From Pseudomonas sp. Root562 (GTDB lineage: Bacteria > Pseudomonadota > Gammaproteobacteria > Pseudomonadales > Pseudomonadaceae), in the NCBI RefSeq assembly GCF_001427125.1, contig NZ_LMGK01000023.1, positions 223,870 through 287,869 on the forward strand: a stretch of 64,000 nucleotides of DNA, read 5' to 3'. This document shows, one piece after another, positions 1 through 7,753 of this stretch; positions within the stretch are counted from its first letter, which is position 1; every line of letters starts with the position of its first letter. The notes under the pieces are model-generated. The model searched no databases. It was not told where the DNA came from and worked only from the letters and a program-made list of their open reading frames with translations. A program made the translations under genes and the position numbers.

Positions 1-246
1 ATTGCTCAGCCTATCGAACGCCCTGAAACCGACTACGTGATGACTCAAGCGTTTGCCGAATACATTCGTTGCTACGCGCCGCATCAGTTTGATGGCATCA
101 GTTTTCGCTCTGTGCAGCATCCCGGCGGGATCAACTACGCGCTGTTCGCTAAAGACAATGCCGAGCGCGTGCGATCAGCTTACAGCCGTCCGGCATTCGA
201 TCTGGTGATAAGCAGCGATTCCGTGACACTGCAAATAGCAGAATGA
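1..246 (+). CDS. RES-domain protein, C-terminal part (probable NAD+ phosphorylase-type toxin)
   Basis: Only the last 81 codons are in the window; the frame is open from base 1 and stops at TGA 244-246, and the GTG at 37 is internal. The visible part has the C-terminal RES pattern: a Y-x-x-T-Q-x-x-A-E-Y-I-R helix, then D-G-I-x-F-R-S, then H-P-G-G-x-N-Y-A-L-F. RES proteins are usually the toxin of Res-Xre toxin-antitoxin pairs and degrade NAD+ by phosphorolysis; that is family knowledge. The N-terminal catalytic Arg and the expected upstream Xre antitoxin gene lie left of the window, so pairing cannot be checked. It shares the AT-richer composition of the following genes, suggesting the same acquired island. 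Confidence 0.75.
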   Translation: MAQPIERPETDYVMTQAFAEYIRCYAPHQFDGISFRSVQHPGGINYALFAKDNAERVRSAYSRPAFDLVISSDSVTLQIAE

Positions 247-727
247 GTCGGTGCACGGTACCGTTCAGCCTAGTTACGCCCTCGGACAAAAGCCGTCGCA
301 ATTTTAAGAGCTTCGGCGATCTAGAAGCCAGCTTCAATCAAGGCCCAATTTGCAAATTGGAGAGACTGAGCCTAGTGAAAACTGTGGTTTTTTGGCTTTA
401 AATTTCACGCTCAATCAATGCCGAATTAGTCGTTCCCTTTCCGACGCACGCTGCCGCCCTCTAAGCTCACCTCTGGAGAAATACAATTCGCGAAATGGCA
501 CCTTTAATGAGGCACGCCCGTGAAGAACTGTACATAAACACAGCTCTTAAATTACTGCTCGCTAAATATGTCAGATCCAGCTAGACCTGCTAATGGCCCT
601 TTGCTAATTTCCAAGTTAATCCAAGGCTACTGGATGAAAACAGGCGACTGATGCCCCGCATCAGGGTACTTTCGGAGGGTAACGATCAGCATCGCCTCCT
701 GACGAGTTTCAAAAAGGCAGGCATGCA
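247..727. other. gene-free stretch before the defence-like operon
   Basis: These 480 bases separate the RES gene from the three-gene operon. No credible gene is seen: the longest frames are short, lack ribosome sites and look random. The composition is AT-rich compared with the chromosome to the right. It must hold the operon promoter, but no clear -35/-10 pair stands out. One exact 16-bp palindrome lies at 345-360 and is listed separately. Confidence 0.6.
345..360. promoter_or_regulatory. 16-bp perfect palindrome, possible operator
   Basis: CCAATTTGCAAATTGG equals its own reverse complement. It lies about 100 bases after the RES gene and about 370 bases before the defence-like operon. Perfect palindromes of this size are typical of dimeric repressor sites, but a chance occurrence in AT-rich DNA is possible and no second copy was found in the gap. 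The role as an operator is inference. Confidence 0.25.
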
Positions 728-1642
728 TTGATTACGACACCACTCGGTAAATATACAGGGATAACCTGGGAAGCAGAATGTCAGCTCGTGTTCAAATTCA
801 AGCACGGAGCAGATGGATATCAGCAAGTTCCCGCGTCTCCGGGTGATTATGGCATCGAAGGCTTTACTAAGCGCACTGGTTATGCCTTTCAATGTTACTG
901 CCCTGAAAAGCAGTACCATCAAGATGAGCTATATGAAAACCAGAGAGACAAAATCAATAAAGATCTCGGCAAACTAAAGAAAAACACCGCAGAATTGCAG
1001 AAAATTCTCGGTGACACCAAAATTTCAACTTGGTGTTTCGTCACGCCCGAAATCAACAGAAACAAATTGCTCTCTTATGCTCAGACCAAGCAAGCAGAAG
1101 TAAGGGCCTGGGATTTACCGCATTTAAACAAAAATTTCACCATCCTACTGCACGATCATGAATTCTACGTGCAGGAGTTCAACACACTGAGAATATCAGC
1201 AGGCTTACCTCCATGCCTGGGCTCGCCAACAGAATCGTTGCCGAAAGTGAGCATGACTCTTGAGCCATTTGACGAAAACCTGGCCAGAAAATGTAGTTTA
1301 CGGATGCCCGGAAAACCTGCCAGACAGGTGGAAAGCTTAGTAGCTCTCACCACAAAATCTTTTCTAGATCACGATACTTACTTTCAGTCGCTGTACGACC
1401 GTTCGCCTCAGACTTATGTAAATATTGCTCGCATCGTAAACGCCTTCGAGTTAGAAGTTCAAGAATGGGGGCTCACGTCAGATGCAACACCTGAGCAACT
1501 AACAGAACTGGTAAAGACCAGGCTGATGGATTTTTTGGTCACCGACCGCAATCTGAACATTGACAAGTCTACGGCAAGCGAGGTGGTGCGAAGAACCATT
1601 GCTCGTTGGCTTGCGATCTGTGAACTGGACTTCAACGAGTAA
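728..1642 (+). CDS. restriction-endonuclease-like protein, putative effector of an ABC-3C-type defence operon
   Basis: 304 residues from a TTG start; the frame is open back to 683 but has no ATG or GTG, and only a weak AAAGG lies 10 bases ahead, so the start is uncertain. The first ~70 residues carry an endonuclease-fold-like series: W-E-A-E-C helix, G-D-Y-G-I-E-G-F, then Y-A-F-Q-C-Y-C-P-E-K. This resembles Mrr-type PD-(D/E)xK nucleases that have Q-x-K or Q-x-Y in place of E-x-K. A lysine-rich helical stretch follows (about residues 70-100), then a C-terminal region I do not recognise. Three bases separate it from the next gene. In ABC-three-component systems a nuclease often sits beside a small middle protein and an ABC ATPase, as here. 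DNA cleavage is inferred. Confidence 0.6.
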   Translation: MITTPLGKYTGITWEAECQLVFKFKHGADGYQQVPASPGDYGIEGFTKRTGYAFQCYCPEKQYHQDELYENQRDKINKDLGKLKKNTAELQKILGDTKISTWCFVTPEINRNKLLSYAQTKQAEVRAWDLPHLNKNFTILLHDHEFYVQEFNTLRISAGLPPCLGSPTESLPKVSMTLEPFDENLARKCSLRMPGKPARQVESLVALTTKSFLDHDTYFQSLYDRSPQTYVNIARIVNAFELEVQEWGLTSDATPEQLTELVKTRLMDFLVTDRNLNIDKSTASEVVRRTIARWLAICELDFNE

Positions 1643-1645
1643 ACT

Positions 1646-2089
1646 ATGGCTCAGCTTAAATTCACAAGGCGGCCCATCCCAGTTCTTTCAGAACTTCGCC
1701 CACTATACAAAATATCGCAAGCACTTCTTATACTTCATCTGTCGTGCCGTGGTGCAAAAGGCAGCCTTCCAAAAATCCACCTTTTAAACTGGGCGCTCAA
1801 GACTCCCGAGCGTATAAAGGGTCTTGCAATTGGAGCAGAACACGGTCAACTGCACCTCCCCATTTGGGGGTTTGATCCGGCCATGGCAATTGCATTGAAC
1901 CTTGCATTCAAGGATTCCCTGCTTACACCCACAACGAACGGCTTTGAGCTCAGCCCCAAAGGAAAAGCCTACGTGAACCTGATACTTGCTGACGAAAGTG
2001 TACTCAGTGAGGAAAAAGCCGCCCTAAAATCAATCGGAAAAAAAATTACGGAAGACTTGGTAGATTCCGTTTCCAGGGGATGGGAATAA
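1646..2089 (+). CDS. small middle component of the ABC-3C-like operon
   Basis: 147 residues, starting 3 bases after the preceding stop and ending within a few bases of the ATPase start, so the three genes are translationally linked. The N-terminus (R-R-P-I-P-V-L-S-E-L-R-P) leads into an L-x-K-I-x-Q-A-L-L-I-L-H-L helix, a basic loop and K-G-K-A-Y-V helix, compatible with a small winged-helix-like protein. This is the size, position and general look of the middle components of ABC-three-component systems, which are thought to bridge ATPase and effector. I cannot assign a numbered middle-component family. The match is mainly by context. Confidence 0.55.
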   Translation: MAQLKFTRRPIPVLSELRPLYKISQALLILHLSCRGAKGSLPKIHLLNWALKTPERIKGLAIGAEHGQLHLPIWGFDPAMAIALNLAFKDSLLTPTTNGFELSPKGKAYVNLILADESVLSEEKAALKSIGKKITEDLVDSVSRGWE

Positions 2090-2091
2090 TT

Positions 2092-4218
2092 ATGTACATC
2101 AAGGCGATCAAGATTGATATCCAGACAACTAGCGGCCCGTTTGGATTTTTCACTACTTTTAATCGAAACCTTAATATTATTAGGGGCCGTAATTCCGCCG
2201 GTAAAAGTACAATTGTACATGCGATCATGTATGCTATCGGCATGGAAGAATTATTAGGTGCCCAGAATGAAAATGCGCTGACTTACGCCCTAAAAGATCA
2301 CCTTGAGCATGAGAACATCAAACATGCTATCCGCTCATCCAAAGTAACAATTGAAATTGAGAACAAAGGCAAAACAATTACTGCCACTCGAAGTGTCAAA
2401 GAAGACGGACTTAGCACAAAGCTTATACAAATACAGGAATGCTCAGGCCTGACTGAGAGACAGACCGCTCCCACTCTCTACAAGTTTCTTCATGATGGTG
2501 GCAGCGCGAAAATTGAGGAAGGCTTCTACACCTACTTCGAAAAATTCCTAGGTTTGACGCTGCCATTAGTACCTAAAACCAATGGCAAACCCGAAAAGCT
2601 TTATTTACAGTACGTCTTTGCTGCAATGATGGTAGAGCAAAAACGTGGGTGGACGGACTACATTGCCAACCTGCCCTACTTTGGGATACGAGATGCACGG
2701 ATTAAAATTGTCGACTTCCTCGTAGGCACTGACGTCTTCGAAACAGATGCAAAGCGTGACATCCTGGATCAAGAGGCGAAGTCGATCCACGAAGAATGGC
2801 AAATTTCTTATCGAACGCTTGTCACCGAAACACTAAAGCAAGGTTTACAGTTCTCCGACATTTCAAAAAACCCAAATCCCGACTTTAAGGCCGAACTTGT
2901 TGCCTTCCACAAAACGACTGAAGGCATAACTGAAAGCATATCGGAGTATCGAGCACGCAAGGTCGGCGAGCATGAAATCATCGGACTGAAATTGACCCAA
3001 CAGGGTGAAGCGCCAACCCAAGAATTAACACAATCCATAGACAAACACACTAGCGAACTCGAACGCTTCACGGTCGCTTACGAGACCTGTTTAGGCAACC
3101 TTGCATTGCTGCGTGTAAACACTACCAGCAATAGGTTAAACACAAAGCAAGCCCGAGACGAGTTGACTAAAAACCAGGCCGCGCAGAAGCTCATCAAGTT
3201 CGGCGCTTCGCTCAGTTTGTCCACCGCAGAAAACTCTTGCCCTGCATGCCATCAAGCAATAGGACACTCTCTTGTCGATCTGCATGAGAGCACACCTCAC
3301 ATGGACATCGGCACCAACATTGACTATCTGAGCGCTCAACTCAGAATGCTCGAACGCGAGCGAGGCGGTATCGATCAGTCGATCAAGGAAGCTGAGGCAC
3401 TTAAAGATCAGTTGGCTAAAAACATTGCAGCCACCAAGTCTGCACTGAGAGCTTTGCGCTCAGATCTGACCTCCAACTCCTCCGTATCAAAATCAGGCAT
3501 CAGACTGCAACTGCAGATCGAGATGGAGCTCGAAGAGCTGTCCAAATTCGAAGCGTACTCGGATCAGGTACTGGACGCCTTCGAACAGCTAGCAAACCGA
3601 TTCCACGAGAACCAGAAAAGCCGCGCGCAGATGCCTCGCACCCATTACTCAGACTCCGACTTCGCCAAATATCGGCTGTTCGAAAAAATGTTTCGCGCCA
3701 ATATTAGTGCCTTCGATTACCACAGCGCGGCGATCGAAGACATCGAGTTCAATAAGGAAAACCTACTGCCGTACTTGGCCAAGATCGAGCTCAGAGAGAT
3801 CAACGAGCGGAGTGTAACGTCTGCATCTGTAGCCTCAACTACTCCAGTAGTTGCCAGAAGTGATGACGCGCCCAAAGGGAAAGGCAATATCGCTCGGGAG
3901 TCCAGTGCTAGTGACTTTGTGCGGCTCATATGGAGCTATTTGCTCTCCATCTATCAGACATCTGCTCACCCAACAGTCAACGGTAATCACCTAGGAATAC
4001 TGCTGCTGGACGAGCCTGGACAGCATTCGATGGCCACCAAAAGCCAACAGGCGTTGTTCCAATTGCTTTCATCGGAGACGGGGCTACAGAGCATCGTGGC
4101 AGCCTCTTTTGATGACAGCGAAGCGACCTACAAAGAGGCAACTTCCAACGTCCAGTTCAAGCTTATACAGCTCGGAGACAAGTCTATTTCTCCCGTTACT
4201 GATGATCTGGGTATCTGA
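2092..4218 (+). CDS. SMC/Rad50-like ABC ATPase of the ABC-3C-like operon
   Basis: 708 residues from ATG 2092; an in-frame ATG at 2080 would add four residues, but AGGGGA at 2075-2080 suits 2092 and M-Y-I-K-x-I-K-I-x-I is the usual family opening. Walker A G-R-N-S-A-G-K-S-T is at residues 32-40. The middle is charged and helical, with C-P-A-C at 383-386 resembling a Rad50 zinc hook or the CxxC of DUF3732/DUF2326-type ATPases. Near the end come a Ser-rich signature-like segment (E-S-S-A-S-D-F-V-R-L-I) and Walker B L-L-L-D-E-P-G-Q-H-S with Asp640/Glu641. It likely senses DNA or nucleoprotein and controls the upstream nuclease; sensing is inference, ATPase identity is clear. Confidence 0.8.
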   Translation: MYIKAIKIDIQTTSGPFGFFTTFNRNLNIIRGRNSAGKSTIVHAIMYAIGMEELLGAQNENALTYALKDHLEHENIKHAIRSSKVTIEIENKGKTITATRSVKEDGLSTKLIQIQECSGLTERQTAPTLYKFLHDGGSAKIEEGFYTYFEKFLGLTLPLVPKTNGKPEKLYLQYVFAAMMVEQKRGWTDYIANLPYFGIRDARIKIVDFLVGTDVFETDAKRDILDQEAKSIHEEWQISYRTLVTETLKQGLQFSDISKNPNPDFKAELVAFHKTTEGITESISEYRARKVGEHEIIGLKLTQQGEAPTQELTQSIDKHTSELERFTVAYETCLGNLALLRVNTTSNRLNTKQARDELTKNQAAQKLIKFGASLSLSTAENSCPACHQAIGHSLVDLHESTPHMDIGTNIDYLSAQLRMLERERGGIDQSIKEAEALKDQLAKNIAATKSALRALRSDLTSNSSVSKSGIRLQLQIEMELEELSKFEAYSDQVLDAFEQLANRFHENQKSRAQMPRTHYSDSDFAKYRLFEKMFRANISAFDYHSAAIEDIEFNKENLLPYLAKIELREINERSVTSASVASTTPVVARSDDAPKGKGNIARESSASDFVRLIWSYLLSIYQTSAHPTVNGNHLGILLLDEPGQHSMATKSQQALFQLLSSETGLQSIVAASFDDSEATYKEATSNVQFKLIQLGDKSISPVTDDLGI

Positions 4219-4422
4219 GGTTTTGGGAGGACGGGTTTGGTGGGGCGAGGTATCAACCACGCCTCCTCACTCCCCATGGGAAGGCGCAGCTGTAGCTGGA
4301 TAGGGCGTCACAAGAAAAGGGAAGAGGGTGCCAGGAGCATTGAGCTACGGATCTGGATGATAGGGGGCAAGCAGACCTCAGATTGACAAGATTCCAGGTT
4401 ATTTTTGTGTAAATGGCAAAAC
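4219..4422. other. right flank of the accessory island
   Basis: Two hundred bases between the ATPase stop and the point where hrpB sequence resumes (about 4424). No gene or terminator is evident. The last seven codons of the broken hrpB frame run through this foreign sequence. The boundary of the acquired DNA is placed near 4420-4424 because the hrpB-like protein sequence becomes unrelated there; any direct repeat marking the insertion would have its partner beyond the left edge. Confidence 0.55.
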
Positions 4423-4803
4423 GTGAAATTCATCGAAGATCAGCAAGCCCACGCCTTCCAACGCCGGATCATCCTGCAAGCGCCGGGTGAGGATGCCTTC
4501 GGTGACCACTTCGATGCGGGTCTTCGGGCCCACCTTGCTGTCGAGCCGAATGCGATAACCCACGGTTTCGCCGACCTTCTCACCCAGCTCACTGGCCAAC
4601 CGCTCCGCCGCCGCCCGCGCCGCCAGTCGACGTGGCTCAAGCATCAGGATGGTCTGCCCCGCCAGCCACGGTTCATTGAGCAAGGCCAAAGGCACGCGGG
4701 TGGTTTTACCGGCGCCGGGCGGTGCTTCGAGCACGGCTTCGTGGCGCTTGGCCAAGGCTTCACGCAGGGCGGGTAAAACTTCATCAATCGGCAAAGAAAT
4801 CAT
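4399..4803 (-). pseudogene. hrpB: hrpB, ATP-dependent RNA helicase, truncated after the first ~127 codons
   Basis: The intact protein is a DExH-box helicase of roughly 800-840 residues. Here only the N-terminus remains: Walker A A-P-P-G-A-G-K-T-T at about residues 27-35, motif Ia (L-E-P-R-R-L-A-A-R), and T-E-G-I-L-T-R-R, ending at motif II D-E-F-H. HrpB normally continues E-R-S-L; here the frame reads seven unrelated residues and stops at 4399. ATG at 4803 is preceded by TTTTGGAGCC. Loss of everything after motif II should abolish ATPase activity. The rest of hrpB should lie to the left of the island, outside the window. Confidence 0.85.
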
Positions 4804-4912
4804 GCTGGCTCCAAAACAGAGGCACGAGTATAACGGCGAACTGCCGGGCGTTTGTCAGGGTCCTAATTCATATCGACGACGTTTCGTTTTGAGATAACTC
4901 AGGAGATTTCAT

Positions 4913-5332
4913 ATGCGTGTTCCCTTTCGCCTGATCGGCGGTGTTCTGGTCGCGACGCTACTGACTCAAGTCACCGCTTGCGGTTCGATTTTCTACCCGG
5001 ACCGCCGTGGCCAGATCGACGGCAAGATCGACCCGGCCATTGCCGTGCTTGATGCCGTGGGCCTGCTGTTCTACATCGTGCCTGGCCTGATCGCGTTTGC
5101 CGTGGACTTCGCCACCGGCGCGATTTACTACGCACCGGGAGAAACCGCGCAAGTCGCCCCGGAAAAACTCAAGGAAGCCATCGGCGCCGACGGCAAGGTC
5201 GATAACCTCAAGTTGCAGACTATTCTGGAACGTGAAACCGGCCGCCATTTCCCGCTGGACGATCCACGCCTGATCCAGCACAAGGGCAGCACTCAGCAAT
5301 TGGCACTGCTCGGTCTGCAACCCGCCGCGTAA
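4913..5332 (+). CDS. conserved lipoprotein with a hydrophobic central segment
   Basis: 139 residues. An N-terminal signal (hydrophobic residues 8-20) ends in the lipobox V-T-A-C, so lipidation at Cys23 is expected. A second hydrophobic stretch around residues 48-70 (L-D-A-V-G-L-L-F-Y-I-V-P-G-L-I-A-F) is followed by a soluble C-terminal tail. TCAGGAG lies 9 bases ahead of the ATG. Proteins of this type are found next to the CDF transporter gene in other pseudomonads and are sometimes mislabelled as polynucleotide phosphorylase; nothing supports that here. The following transporter starts 29 bases later, suggesting cotranscription. Function unknown. Confidence 0.75.
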   Translation: MRVPFRLIGGVLVATLLTQVTACGSIFYPDRRGQIDGKIDPAIAVLDAVGLLFYIVPGLIAFAVDFATGAIYYAPGETAQVAPEKLKEAIGADGKVDNLKLQTILERETGRHFPLDDPRLIQHKGSTQQLALLGLQPAA

Positions 5333-5361
5333 GCGGTGCCCATGAAGGAATAGCCGCACTC

Positions 5362-6270
5362 ATGATCTCCAGCTCCGAACACGCCCGCCTGCTGCGGCTG
5401 GCGACCCGTGCCTCGGTGGCGGTGGCCTGCTCGCTGATCATCGCCAAAGCCATCGCCTGGTGGTTGAGCGGCTCGGTGAGCATGCTCGCCGGGCTCACCG
5501 ACTCGGCACTCGACGGCGTGACTTCGCTGCTCAACCTGCTGGCCGTGCACTACGCCTTGCGCCCGGCCGACGACGATCATCGCTACGGGCATGGCAAGGC
5601 CGAGTCGCTGGCGGGTATGGCGCAGGCGTTGTTCATTGGCGGTAGCGCGGTGCTGATTGCGTTGCAGGCGTTCGAGCGGCTCAAGCATCCGGAACCGGTG
5701 GGCGCACCGTGGATCAGCATTGGTGTGATTGTCTTTTCGCTTGTGATGACCCTGGCGCTGTTGATGTTGCAGCATCGGGTGGTCAAGGCCACCGGCTCCA
5801 ACGCGGTGCGCGCCGATTCTTTGCACTACCGTTCGGATTTGTTGCTCAACGGCAGCATTCTGGTCGCACTGATGCTGGCCGGGTTTGGCTGGCATCAGGT
5901 CGACCCCTGGTTCGGCCTGGGAATTGCCGCGTACATCTTCTGGAGCGCGGTGCAGATCGCCCGGGAAAGTTTTGCGGTATTGATGGATGAAGAACTGCCG
6001 CCGGATGTCAGCCAGCACATGCTCGAACTGGCCTGCAGCGTGCCCGGGGTGTTGGGCGCCCATGACCTGCGCACACGGATTTCCGGCAACCAATGGTTTG
6101 TGCAACTGCATCTGGAATTGCCGGGAGAACTGACCCTGTCAGTTGCCCATGGCATCAGCGATCAGGCCGCTGATGCGATTCACGCCGCTTATCCTCGAGC
6201 CGAAGTGCTGGTGCACGCCGACCCGCAGGAAGTGGTCAATGCCGCCCGGGCTCAGAACGTCACTCGATAA
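5362..6270 (+). CDS. fieF: cation diffusion facilitator, FieF (YiiP)-like metal/H+ antiporter
   Basis: 302 residues, the normal family length. Six hydrophobic segments precede a cytoplasmic C-terminal domain (from about residue 210). The transport-site pairs are visible: D-S-A-L-D (L-T-D-S-A-L-D-G) in TM2 and H-Y-R-S-D in TM5, as in E. coli YiiP. The loop H-R-Y-G-H-G-K-A-E carries the second metal-binding motif. CDF proteins export divalent metals such as Zn, Fe or Cd in exchange for protons; the substrate cannot be fixed from sequence. The 3' end overlaps the convergent DUF6515 gene by 19 bases. Confidence 0.9.
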   Translation: MISSSEHARLLRLATRASVAVACSLIIAKAIAWWLSGSVSMLAGLTDSALDGVTSLLNLLAVHYALRPADDDHRYGHGKAESLAGMAQALFIGGSAVLIALQAFERLKHPEPVGAPWISIGVIVFSLVMTLALLMLQHRVVKATGSNAVRADSLHYRSDLLLNGSILVALMLAGFGWHQVDPWFGLGIAAYIFWSAVQIARESFAVLMDEELPPDVSQHMLELACSVPGVLGAHDLRTRISGNQWFVQLHLELPGELTLSVAHGISDQAADAIHAAYPRAEVLVHADPQEVVNAARAQNVTR

Positions 6271-7277
6271 CCGCGACTGCTCAGACACCCGCCCTGGGCC
6301 TGCCGGTACGTTTGCACCACGGTCGGGTCCGGTTGATAGGTGTCGACGCGCGGGTCGAAACCACTTTGTTCCACCGCCCAGCGATAGCAGTCGTAGCCGT
6401 CCTGATTGACCTGCTCCGGCGACTGACCGTTGGCCGGGTAAGCCTCCACGTCATAGCCATTGCCGGTCGCCAGCGGTTGTCCGGGCGGCTCGACCACCAC
6501 GTAATCCCGCGTGCTTTCCTGATAGGCGTAGTAAGAGCCAGCCGCCAGGAACAACAGCGAACCGCCGATCCAGACTTCACGGGCATAGTCGGGTAAATAC
6601 TGGATGCGTATCCCGCGTGGCGGCTGGACCACCACATAGCGCGGGCCTTGCGGGCGATACCAGTAGCCGCCGGAATAGAAATAATCACGACCGCCATAGG
6701 GCACCCGGTAGTCACGATCCGGGAAGCGGTCGATCACATGCCCCGGCCGATACTGCGGGCCAGGTCCCCAGCCATTGCCGTGACCGCTCGGACGACCTTG
6801 CCACTGGCTGCTGCCATTGGACGGTGCGCCGATGTAGCCATTCCAATGCGGGTTCGGGTCATTGCGCCGCGGTTCATCCTTGTAGTATCCACGGCGCGGT
6901 TCCTGGGTTTGCTGCACGGTGTCGGGCCGAGGCTGAATCGGCAAGTCGTTGGCCGGCAGTTGCGGCGGTGGCGGCGGCGAGCGCACACGGCTGTTGTAGT
7001 CAGGTGGTGGACGGTTCTGCCATTGGCCGTTGTTCTGAGGTTGATTCTGGCCGTTAGGCTCGAACTGGCGACTGTTGTCGCCACGAATGATCTCGTTATT
7101 CTGCGGGCGCGGCTGATTGCTAGCGCCATGTCCCGGATTATTGTTGCCCTGACGACCGCCGTCGCCGCGTTGCCCGCCGTCGGGGCCACGGTTCTGCGGC
7201 TCATCGGCCAGCGATTGCGCAGTGACACTGACACACAGCAAACCAACACCGGCCAAACGCCAGATGCGCGACTTCAT
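6252..7277 (-). CDS. DUF6515 family exported protein, Asn/Pro/Gln-rich
   Basis: 341 residues from ATG 7277, chosen because GAGGA lies 6-10 bases ahead; an upstream GTG at 7289 adds four residues. A signal peptide (M-K-S-R-I-W-R-L-A-G-V-G-L-L) ends near A-Q-S-L-A-D. Residues ~25-190 are low complexity, rich in Asn, Gln, Pro, Gly and Arg. The C-terminal half is a conserved Tyr/Gly-rich region with D-Y-F-Y-S-G-G-Y-W-Y and V-V-V-Q-P-P-R-G, one hydrophobic segment (W-I-G-G-S-L-L-F-L-A-A-G) and two cysteines near the end that could pair. This is the DUF6515 layout, of unknown function; an envelope location is inferred. Confidence 0.8.
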   Translation of the reverse strand: MKSRIWRLAGVGLLCVSVTAQSLADEPQNRGPDGGQRGDGGRQGNNNPGHGASNQPRPQNNEIIRGDNSRQFEPNGQNQPQNNGQWQNRPPPDYNSRVRSPPPPPQLPANDLPIQPRPDTVQQTQEPRRGYYKDEPRRNDPNPHWNGYIGAPSNGSSQWQGRPSGHGNGWGPGPQYRPGHVIDRFPDRDYRVPYGGRDYFYSGGYWYRPQGPRYVVVQPPRGIRIQYLPDYAREVWIGGSLLFLAAGSYYAYQESTRDYVVVEPPGQPLATGNGYDVEAYPANGQSPEQVNQDGYDCYRWAVEQSGFDPRVDTYQPDPTVVQTYRQAQGGCLSSRGYRVTF

Positions 7278-7318
7278 GCTATTCCTCACTGCAGATAATG
7301 GCTGTCGGGGACGGATTC

Positions 7319-7346
7319 TGCAGGAGCGAGTCTGCTCGCTCCTGCA
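7319..7346. repeat. 12-bp perfect hairpin palindrome in the DUF6515 leader
   Basis: TGCAGGAGCGAG at 7319-7330 pairs perfectly with CTCGCTCCTGCA at 7335-7346 around a TCTG loop. It lies 42 bases upstream of the DUF6515 ATG on the coding strand. The core GGAGCGAG/CTCGCTCC resembles single Pseudomonas REP elements, so it may be a solitary repeat rather than a gene-specific control site. Confidence 0.5.
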
Positions 7347-7434
7347 CGTAAGACTGGAAATGCACAGGCCGGTTCTGCAACAGGTTATCAGTCGCGAAAC
7401 TTATTTATTGAGGCCCGGGCGGCAAATTTCAGGC

Positions 7435-7466
7435 AAGAAAAAGGGGAGACCCGTCGGCCTCCCCTT
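7435..7466 (-). terminator. Rho-independent terminator on the minus strand, with no obvious gene to end
   Basis: Stem AAGGGGAG (7441-7448) / CTCCCCTT (7459-7466), with further CC/GG pairing in the loop. On the minus strand it is followed by TTTTTCTT, giving a canonical U-run; the plus-strand side lacks one. The only minus-strand sequence upstream of it before the divergent Lrp gene is a non-coding stretch of about 280 bases, so it ends either a small RNA or the leader of the DUF6515 gene. Confidence 0.65.
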
Positions 7467-7640
7467 GAGAACTTTGTCCGTGCTCGACGCTTTTGACGTC
7501 GGCTCACCTCACGCCGTCTTCTGGACAGTGTGTAGCTCGGAGGCCTGCGCATCCCCGGTGGGGGGTGGCGGCCGCGACTGGCCTGATTGGGCGAGTCGCA
7601 CTGGACTGTTTGTCCGAGCAGTGATTCTGGTGATAAGAAT
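7435..7640 (-). ncRNA. candidate small RNA or leader RNA ending at the 7441-7466 terminator
   Basis: Between the divergent Lrp gene (ATG 7754) and the minus-strand terminator lies GC-rich sequence with no convincing reading frame. The predicted transcript holds two CGGACAAA segments, a GACGTCAAAAGCGTC hairpin and a strong final terminator. A possible -10 (TATTCT, plus-strand coordinates about 7635-7640) is present without a clear -35. I do not recognise it as a known Pseudomonas sRNA (not 4.5S, 6S, RsmY/Z/X or Crc-type). The 5' end is a guess. It could also be an attenuating leader for DUF6515, which starts 158 bases downstream. Confidence 0.3.
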
Positions 7641-7753
7641 AGGCTCGTGGCGCCGGCAGAGGATTGCGAAGATTGCTGAAATAAACATCACTTGCGCAAT
7701 TTTTAACCCTGGATAGATAATCTGCCGCAATAGATACGACAAGGGATCGTTTG

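Noticed and set aside
493..584. 29-codon ATG frame in the island gap.
   Set aside because: No ribosome site, no recognisable sequence and no support beyond being open.
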